From Corynebacterium sp. (GTDB lineage: Bacteria; Actinomycetota; Actinomycetes; Mycobacteriales; Mycobacteriaceae): a DNA stretch of 26,789 bases. The notes under the pieces are model-generated. The model saw nothing but the letters and a program-made list of their open reading frames with translations. It was not told the origin of the DNA and searched no databases. Below, piece by piece: positions 22,359 to 26,789 of the stretch; the stretch's first letter is position 1, and each line of letters opens with the position of its first letter. Made by a program: the position numbers and the translations under genes. The DNA lies in NCBI RefSeq assembly GCF_030826625.1, contig NZ_JAPJNQ010000002.1, forward strand, positions 1 through 26,789, given 5' to 3'.

Positions 22359-23054
22359 ATGGCTAATCCGAAACGCCGAGCACAGATCGCCGAAGCAGCG
22401 ATGGAGCTTTTCGACGAGCGCGGTTACCACGCCACCGGCATGGAAGACATTGCTACCGCCGTCGGCATGCGTGCATCGAGCCTGTATAACCACTATGGTT
22501 CCAAACAAGAGGTGCTAGCGGATATCGCAATCAGTTCGATGGAGGCATTACTGCGTTTTCATGCAACTGGTTATTCGCCTATGAGAACGAGCGCGGACAA
22601 ACTGTACGCCAGCATGAAATATCACACCATTTTCCATGCCGAGCAGGCCCGACGCGCGCGCATCGTCAACAACGAGATTCGTGCGCTGCAAGAGCCGACC
22701 CGTTCGATCGTGGTGCAGATGCGTCGAGACTATGTCGCCCGCTGGATGGCAATCGTGCGCGAAGGTATCGATTCCGGGGTTTTCGTTGCTGACGATGTGA
22801 AGATAGTGAGCTGGGCACTCATCGATATGGGTATCGGTGTCTCGCAGTGGTATGCCGACGGCGGCCGTCTCACCAGCGAGGAACTTGGCGACATGTATGG
22901 CCGCATTGCGCTGCGGCAATTATGCAAGCCCGGCACAGCCAAGGAGACAAACACCGCTACACAGCCGGGCACTTCCCCAGATACACAGCCGGGCACTTCC
23001 CCAGATACAGAAAAAGAACCCGCGGGTGAGACCGCAGGTTCTGCTGATTCTTAA
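22359..23054 (+). CDS. TetR-family transcriptional regulator, probable repressor of fad genes
   Basis: The 231-residue protein has a TetR N-terminal helix-turn-helix: RRAQIAEAAMELFDERGYHATGMEDIATAVGMRASSLYNHYGSKQEVLADIA (abridged here as residues 6-57, key part VGMRASSLYNHYGSK). The ligand domain is typical in size. The C-terminal tail is disordered and includes two perfect QPGTSPDT repeats from a 24-bp duplication. The ATG at 22359 is preceded by GAGGAG with about 10-nt spacing; an in-frame ATG at 22299 lies in the promoter and is rejected. Fatty-acid-degradation repressors of this family (FadR, KstR2 types) respond to acyl-CoA, and the position divergent to fadE fits. The ligand is inferred only. 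Confidence 0.88.
   Translation: MANPKRRAQIAEAAMELFDERGYHATGMEDIATAVGMRASSLYNHYGSKQEVLADIAISSMEALLRFHATGYSPMRTSADKLYASMKYHTIFHAEQARRARIVNNEIRALQEPTRSIVVQMRRDYVARWMAIVREGIDSGVFVADDVKIVSWALIDMGIGVSQWYADGGRLTSEELGDMYGRIALRQLCKPGTAKETNTATQPGTSPDTQPGTSPDTEKEPAGETAGSADS
22962..23009. repeat. 24-bp perfect tandem duplication in the tetR 3' end
   Basis: The 24-bp unit starting CAGCCGGGCACTTCCCCAG occupies 22962-22985 and 22986-23009 without a mismatch. It encodes QPGTSPDT twice, so it is recent or under exchange (inference). Confidence 0.95.
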
Positions 23055-23072
23055 GTCGCTTCCGGCCGACTG

Positions 23073-23951
23073 TTATTTGCCGGCTTTTGCCAGAAGGTCG
23101 AGTGCACGACGGTAGATCGGTGCATCCACGTAATTTCCGGAATCCAATTCCACTGAGGATTCTTTGCGTGCCACCGCGGCCTCGAATTTTTCCACCGCCT
23201 CGCGCGCCCACGCGATCGCGTTATCGGAAGGCTTGAACGCAGCAGTGACGATCTTGCACTGCGCCGGGTGAATGCACAGTTTACCGCTAAACCCCAGCGC
23301 ACTGGCGTAGTGCGTGGCATCGATCAGCCCGTCCTCATTGCCGACATTGAAATAAGGGGTATCAACCGGCGGCGACAAGCGGTACGCCACCGAGGCTGTC
23401 GCCAGCGTCGAACGCGCGAATAATAATGCATCGCGGTTAGAGTGGTTCACCCGCAGCTGCTCTGAGTAATCACCAGCGCCGAAGGCCAACTGCGCAACGC
23501 CACGGGTCGAGGCAATCTCGGCAGCATTGACGATGCCACGCGCAGTTTCCACCAACGCCACGATCGGAACCGGTGCCCCATCAGAATCTTTCAACAGGTG
23601 TTTAGTCTCCGACATTGCTTTGGACTCGTTGACTAATGGCTGCATAACGAAATCCAGCTGGTCAGCCACCACCTGCAGCGCTTCCAAATCTTTCGGGTAC
23701 TCCTGCGAGTTCACGCCGTTAATACGCACACCGATAAGCACCGGCTTGTGTGCGGTGATGATATCGGGGTTTTGCCCGGAAGAATATTCCTCGATGAACG
23801 AGACAATGTTTTGTCGTGCCCGAGCCTTATTCTCTGGCGCGCAGGAATCCTGCAAGTCAAAGACGATCGAGTCGGTTCCACAATCGACGGCATCGCGGAA
23901 GTCGTCGGGGTGGTCACCAGGTACGAAAAGAGGCGAAACGAGTGAAATCAT
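23073..23951 (-). CDS. citE: HpcH/HpaI aldolase / citrate lyase beta-like CoA-ester lyase
   Basis: The 292-residue protein belongs to the CitE-like family that cleaves or forms malyl-, citramalyl- or similar CoA esters with Mg2+. Visible elements are SPLFVPGDHPDDF at the start, IVFDLQDSCAPENKARAR, the active Arg in GVRINGV, the metal Glu in IVALVETARGI, GAGDYSEQL with the metal Asp, and KLCIHPAQCKIV near the end. No alpha or gamma citrate-lyase subunits are nearby, so true citrate lyase is unlikely. It converges on tetR with 18 nt between stops. The ATG at 23951 follows TAGACT by 7 nt with no Shine-Dalgarno, so the mRNA seems leaderless. A role in acyl-CoA or glyoxylate-related metabolism is inferred from the neighbours. 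Confidence 0.87.
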   Translation of the reverse strand: MISLVSPLFVPGDHPDDFRDAVDCGTDSIVFDLQDSCAPENKARARQNIVSFIEEYSSGQNPDIITAHKPVLIGVRINGVNSQEYPKDLEALQVVADQLDFVMQPLVNESKAMSETKHLLKDSDGAPVPIVALVETARGIVNAAEIASTRGVAQLAFGAGDYSEQLRVNHSNRDALLFARSTLATASVAYRLSPPVDTPYFNVGNEDGLIDATHYASALGFSGKLCIHPAQCKIVTAAFKPSDNAIAWAREAVEKFEAAVARKESSVELDSGNYVDAPIYRRALDLLAKAGK

Positions 23952-23958
23952 AACTTTG

Positions 23959-23964
23959 AGTCTA
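23959..23964 (-). promoter_or_regulatory. -10 element of a probable leaderless citE promoter
   Basis: TAGACT on the minus strand is followed by seven bases and the ATG at 23951. No ribosome site or clear -35 box is visible. Confidence 0.5.
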
Positions 23965-24056
23965 CGTGAGGAAGATCAACAATATGGTCTTGGTATGAGC
24001 TTTGCCCGCTAGCACTTACGGGAGCTCCGGCGAGAGCCCCGGCTGCTTGCCGACGG

Positions 24057-24083
24057 TTAATGCGCGTGGATCATGCGCATTAA
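24057..24083. terminator. Perfect 9-bp inverted repeat at the small-ORF stop
   Basis: TTAATGCGC (24057-24065) and GCGCATTAA (24075-24083) pair fully around a 9-nt loop. The stop codon of the small ORF is inside the left arm. It may end the M20-small ORF transcript, though there is no T-run. Confidence 0.45.
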
Positions 24084-24227
24084 GTGGTTGTCGACGACGT
24101 GCTCATCGGCCCGTTCTGGGCGCAGTGCGGTGGCTGCGAGCTGCTGAAATTGTTCTTCTTGCTGGCTAGTAAGCCCACAGCCCGGTGCGGGCTGCTGTGA
24201 ATCTGCGTTCCACATAGCCCTTAGCAT
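24057..24227 (-). CDS. Small hypothetical protein (56 residues)
   Basis: This short reading frame is not recognised. The translation contains MWNADSQQPAPGCGL, then SQQEEQFQQLAATALRPERAD, and ends MRMIHAH. It is Gln-rich and helix-prone, with no membrane segment. GGGGG lies 8 nt before the ATG at 24227; a second in-frame ATG at 24215 is too close to its purine tract. It starts 54 nt after the M20 amidohydrolase stop on the same strand, so it may be co-transcribed. The last codons and stop form a perfect inverted repeat. Coding status is uncertain; it rests on codon quality and the ribosome site. Confidence 0.5.
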   Translation of the reverse strand: MLRAMWNADSQQPAPGCGLTSQQEEQFQQLAATALRPERADEHVVDNHLMRMIHAH

Positions 24228-24249
24228 AGCTGAAGCCCCCGACTTCAGG

Positions 24250-24290
24250 TCCAGCGTAGCTAGGGATAGATCCAGCGTGGCTAGGAATCG
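24250..24290. repeat. 21-bp tandem repeat across the M20 amidohydrolase stop
   Basis: TCCAGCGTAGCTAGG (24250) and TCCAGCGTGGCTAGG (24271) are 21 bp apart. On the minus strand both contain TAG in the same frame: the real stop at 24281-24283 and a second one at 24260-24262. Confidence 0.8.
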
Positions 24291-25792
24291 TTCTTTCGCT
24301 CAGCCTCGTCACTTTGGCTTCTGACGATGACCTGTTCTTTCGCTTCCCGCGCTGCCCGCACGCTTGCCGACGGGTGCGCCTCCTCCGTCGCCAAGCGCTC
24401 GAAAGCCAGCGCAGCCAATGCAGCAGCTTGATCGCCAAGGATGGCGTCGTTGAAGTTAATTTTCGGCGAATGGTTCCAATCGCGCAGGTGCTCGGGTTTT
24501 TCCGGGTTGGCGGTACCAAGGAACATGAAAGTGCCGGGGATCTGGGCAAGCACGAAACCGAAGTCTTCTGATGCCATCATCGGCGCGTCGAACGGCTGGA
24601 CAGCTTCCTCACCAAACATTTCGCCCCACACCGAAGCTGCAAATTTGGTTTCACGCGGATTCGTCTTCGTCGTCGGGTAAAGCACCTGGAAATCAATATC
24701 CACTGAACACCGGTGGGCTGCAGCAACATTTCCAGCGACTTCGGCGATCATCTGGCGTACCGCATCAATCTTTTCATCACGAAGCACACGTACCGTCGCG
24801 CCAAGCGTGGCCGTATCCGGGATCGCGTTGAATGCACCTTCACCAGCGCGCACGTTGGTTACCGTCACCACGATCGGATCCAGCGCGTCAAAGCGACGGG
24901 TGATAGCCATCTGCAGAGAGGTCTGAATCTCGGCCAGTGCTAGCACCGGATCGATCGCATCATGCGGGCGCGAACCGTGCCCACCTTTACCTGTGACGGT
25001 GATGGTCAGGTTGGACGACGACGACATCATCGGGCCCGGCACGTAGTGAAAGGTGCCGTAATCCTGCGGGCCGACGTGAATGCCATAGGCCGCGATCGGG
25101 CGCCGACCAGCAGCGTCGAGCACGCCTTCTTCAATCATCGGCGCTGCCCCACCCGGGCCTTCCTCTCCAGGCTGGAACATGAAAATAATGTCGCCCGCGA
25201 GTTCTTCTCGGTAGCGGCATAAAATCTTCGCGGCGCCCACCAAGCCCGCGGTGTGCAAATCGTGCCCACAGGCGTGCATGTAATCGTTTTTCGAGGCAAA
25301 TGGCAGATCCAAGCGTTCACGCACAGCCAGCGCGTCCATGTCTCCGCGCAGCAGCACCGATACGGGGTGGTCTCCCCTCTTGCCGCCGCGCAACACCGCA
25401 ACCACCGAAGACAGCTCGTGGCCAGTGGTAATCTCCAGCGGCAATCCTTCCAGTGCGTCTAAGACTTTTTGCTGCGTGCGTGGCAGATGCAAGCCAATCT
25501 CGGGGTGTTCGTGAAGATCCCGACGCAATTCTTGCAGCTCGATGAGCACGTCTTCGGCGGCCCCACGGAAAACCTCACCCACGGGCTGCTCACCGATTTT
25601 CGCTCGTACAAATTCCAGCGGCCCTTGCGCTGGTGTGGTCCGCGGCGGTAGCCCCTGCCCTTGGGTCTGCGGTTGCCCCGGACGCGTTGGGCGCCCTACG
25701 CGTCCCGGGCGTGCGGAACGACGGTTGGCCAGCGGGTTGAACTCAGGTTGTTGGGATTCTGGGCCAGACACGGGAAGAAACACATCCTTCAT
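24281..25792 (-). CDS. M20D-family amidohydrolase (N-acyl amino acid / hippurate hydrolase type)
   Basis: This dinuclear metal amidohydrolase would cleave N-acyl amino acids or similar amides in the cytoplasm. Signatures are LRRDLHEHPEIGLHLPRTQQ, HACGHDLHTAGLVGAA with the metal-binding Cys and His near residue 175, FQPGEEGPGGA with the catalytic Glu pair, GGHGSRPHDAIDPV in the lid domain and MASEDFGFVLAQIPG near the end. Skin corynebacteria use an enzyme of this family (AgaA) to free odorants from acyl-glutamine; the substrate here is unknown. The 503-residue protein is about 80 residues longer than usual. The excess is a low-complexity N-terminus (RRSARPGRVGRPTRPGQPQ) and a charged C-terminal tail. 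No ribosome site precedes the ATG at 25792, so the true start might be further in. Confidence 0.9.
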   Translation of the reverse strand: MKDVFLPVSGPESQQPEFNPLANRRSARPGRVGRPTRPGQPQTQGQGLPPRTTPAQGPLEFVRAKIGEQPVGEVFRGAAEDVLIELQELRRDLHEHPEIGLHLPRTQQKVLDALEGLPLEITTGHELSSVVAVLRGGKRGDHPVSVLLRGDMDALAVRERLDLPFASKNDYMHACGHDLHTAGLVGAAKILCRYREELAGDIIFMFQPGEEGPGGAAPMIEEGVLDAAGRRPIAAYGIHVGPQDYGTFHYVPGPMMSSSSNLTITVTGKGGHGSRPHDAIDPVLALAEIQTSLQMAITRRFDALDPIVVTVTNVRAGEGAFNAIPDTATLGATVRVLRDEKIDAVRQMIAEVAGNVAAAHRCSVDIDFQVLYPTTKTNPRETKFAASVWGEMFGEEAVQPFDAPMMASEDFGFVLAQIPGTFMFLGTANPEKPEHLRDWNHSPKINFNDAILGDQAAALAALAFERLATEEAHPSASVRAAREAKEQVIVRSQSDEAERKNDS

Positions 25793-25879
25793 CGAGCAAA
25801 AATTCGGTCACAAGATATGCTTTTCCACAGTAGTCAATAATGTGACGCCCCGCGTGGCCTCTGTGATACCCAACGTGAC

Positions 25880-25913
25880 GCACACCCAACGAGCGCGTGC
25901 TCGCCGGGTGTGC
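25880..25913. terminator. Strong two-tier hairpin downstream of lepA
   Basis: GCACACCC (25880) pairs with GGGTGTGC (25913). Inside, CGAGC pairs with GCTCG around a GCGT loop, with a 2x2 internal loop between. The 13 base pairs, mostly G-C, make a likely terminator for lepA despite the missing T-run. Confidence 0.6.
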
Positions 25914-25927
25914 TCGTCAGCGCTGGG

Positions 25928-25966
25928 TTTAATTATCAGCGCTTAATTATCAGCGTTTAATTATCA
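25928..25966. repeat. 14-bp tandem repeat (about 2.8 copies) across the lepA stop
   Basis: TTTAATTATCAGCG (25928), CTTAATTATCAGCG (25942) and TTTAATTATCA (25956) follow head to tail. The copy at 25956 contains the TAA stop of lepA (25957-25959). Confidence 0.9.
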
Positions 25967-26789
25967 TCAGTCGACAACGCAGCAACGAAGGCTTCCTGTG
26001 GCACGTTAACCGATCCCAGCGACTTCATACGCTTTTTACCAGCCTTCTGCTTTTCCAGCAGCTTGCGCTTACGCGAAATATCGCCGCCGTAGCACTTCGC
26101 CAACACGTCTTTACGCATCGCGCGGATGTTTTCACGCGCGATGATCTTGGCACCGATAGCCGCCTGCACCGGCACCTCGAATTGCTGGCGTGGGATGAGC
26201 TCTTTCAGCTTCTTCGTCATCTTGTTGCCGTAGTGATACGCATGCTCACGGTGCACGATTGCGCTGAAGGCGTCGACAGGATCGCCCTGCAAAAGAATAT
26301 CGACTTTCACCAAGTCAGCCAGCTGTTCACCAGCTTCTTCGTAATTCAACGAGGCATATCCCTTGGTCCGCGATTTCAGCATGTCGAAGAAGTCAAAGAT
26401 GATCTCACCCAACGGCATGGTGTAACGCAATTCCACGCGGTCTTCAGAAAGATAATCCATGCCACCCATTTGGCCGCGTTTGGATTGACACAGCTCCATC
26501 GTCGGGCCAACGAAATCCGCGGGCACGATGATGGTCATTTTCACAATCGGCTCGTAGACCGAATCATGCTTACCCTCTGGCCAATCCGCGGGGTTGTGCA
26601 CGTACTGTTCCGTGCCGTCTTCCTTGACGACGCGATAGGTCACCGATGGTGCGGTAGAGATCAAATCCAGATCGAATTCTCGCTCCAGGCGGTCACGGGT
26701 GATTTCCATGTGCAGCAAGCCCAAAAAGCCACAGCGGAATCCGAAGCCAAGAGCGACGGAGGTTTCCGGTTCGAATGTCAACGAAGCGT
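25957..26789 (-). CDS. lepA: Elongation factor 4 (LepA), C-terminal 277 residues
   Basis: LepA is a ribosome-binding GTPase that acts on stalled or assembling ribosomes. Only domain III onward is inside the window; the GTPase domain lies past the right edge. The visible part has ASLTFEPETSVALGFGFRCG, FLGLLHMEITRDRLEREFDL, YEPIVKMTIIVPADFVG and the characteristic C-terminal domain ending KRMKSLGSVNVPQEAFVAAL. The frame is open through base 26789, so the TTG at 26781 is internal, not a start. The stop is followed by a 14-bp tandem repeat and a strong hairpin. Identity is certain from conservation. Confidence 0.97.
   Translation of the reverse strand, partial: ASLTFEPETSVALGFGFRCGFLGLLHMEITRDRLEREFDLDLISTAPSVTYRVVKEDGTEQYVHNPADWPEGKHDSVYEPIVKMTIIVPADFVGPTMELCQSKRGQMGGMDYLSEDRVELRYTMPLGEIIFDFFDMLKSRTKGYASLNYEEAGEQLADLVKVDILLQGDPVDAFSAIVHREHAYHYGNKMTKKLKELIPRQQFEVPVQAAIGAKIIARENIRAMRKDVLAKCYGGDISRKRKLLEKQKAGKKRMKSLGSVNVPQEAFVAALSTDDN

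Noticed and set aside
26781..26789. TTG at 26781 as the start of lepA
   Set aside because: The frame is open to the window edge and the preceding residues (ASL) continue the conserved LepA domain, so the gene is simply truncated by the window.

Overview
The window looks like a chromosomal segment of a Corynebacterium or a close relative among the mycolic-acid Actinobacteria. Three things support this: the tmk-mtrA-mtrB-lpqB block, the manA-pmmA-DUF3499-Rv3259 homologue-whiB2-manC-wbbL block, and the lcpA (Rv3267-like) and TIGR03089 (Rv3268-like) pair. All keep the gene order familiar from C. glutamicum and M. tuberculosis. The species cannot be named from the sequence alone. A beta-oxidation cluster (fadA, a FadN-type fusion, fadE, tetR) argues against C. 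glutamicum, which is not known for fatty-acid degradation.

Layout. 1-822: the 5' part of an IS256-family insertion sequence running off the left edge. 1049-6439 (minus strand): a tight operon DUF4259-tmk-mtrA-mtrB-lpqB, covering dTMP synthesis plus the MtrAB cell-envelope two-component system with its lipoprotein partner. 6630-7646 (plus): a membrane-anchored, low-complexity exported protein with an unusual nested repeat in its leader. 7657-14538 (mostly minus): mannose activation and cell-wall sugar genes (manA, pmmA, manC, wbbL) with DUF3499, a motif-less metallopeptidase-family protein and a WhiB2-type regulator. 14592-17110 (plus): lcpA, which links arabinogalactan to peptidoglycan, and a TIGR03089 protein. 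17307-23951: fadA-fadN (plus) converging on fadE (minus), a divergent tetR, and a CitE-like lyase. 24057-25792 (minus): an M20D amidohydrolase and a small ORF. 25957-26789 (minus): the C-terminal part of lepA, cut by the right edge.

How the genes work together. manA, pmmA and manC would form the route fructose-6-P to mannose-6-P to mannose-1-P to GDP-mannose for lipomannan and glycoprotein mannosylation. WbbL starts the arabinogalactan linker and LcpA ligates the finished polymer. MtrAB-LpqB and WhiB2 tie envelope growth to division. The fad genes encode a dehydrogenase, a bifunctional hydratase/3-hydroxyacyl-CoA dehydrogenase and a thiolase. They appear to share a palindromic operator, which I infer is bound by the local TetR.

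The most notable things not explained by the genes are three. (1) Short tandem duplications are very frequent at gene ends; four of them (fadE, wbbL, M20, lepA) span the stop codon, and others extend disordered protein tails and linkers. (2) Six or seven genes have a TANNNT-type -10 box about 6-8 nt before the start codon and no Shine-Dalgarno, indicating leaderless transcription. (3) A near-identical 16-bp palindrome lies before fadA and between fadE and tetR. No rRNA, tRNA or CRISPR array was seen. I found no convincing wholly novel multi-gene system.
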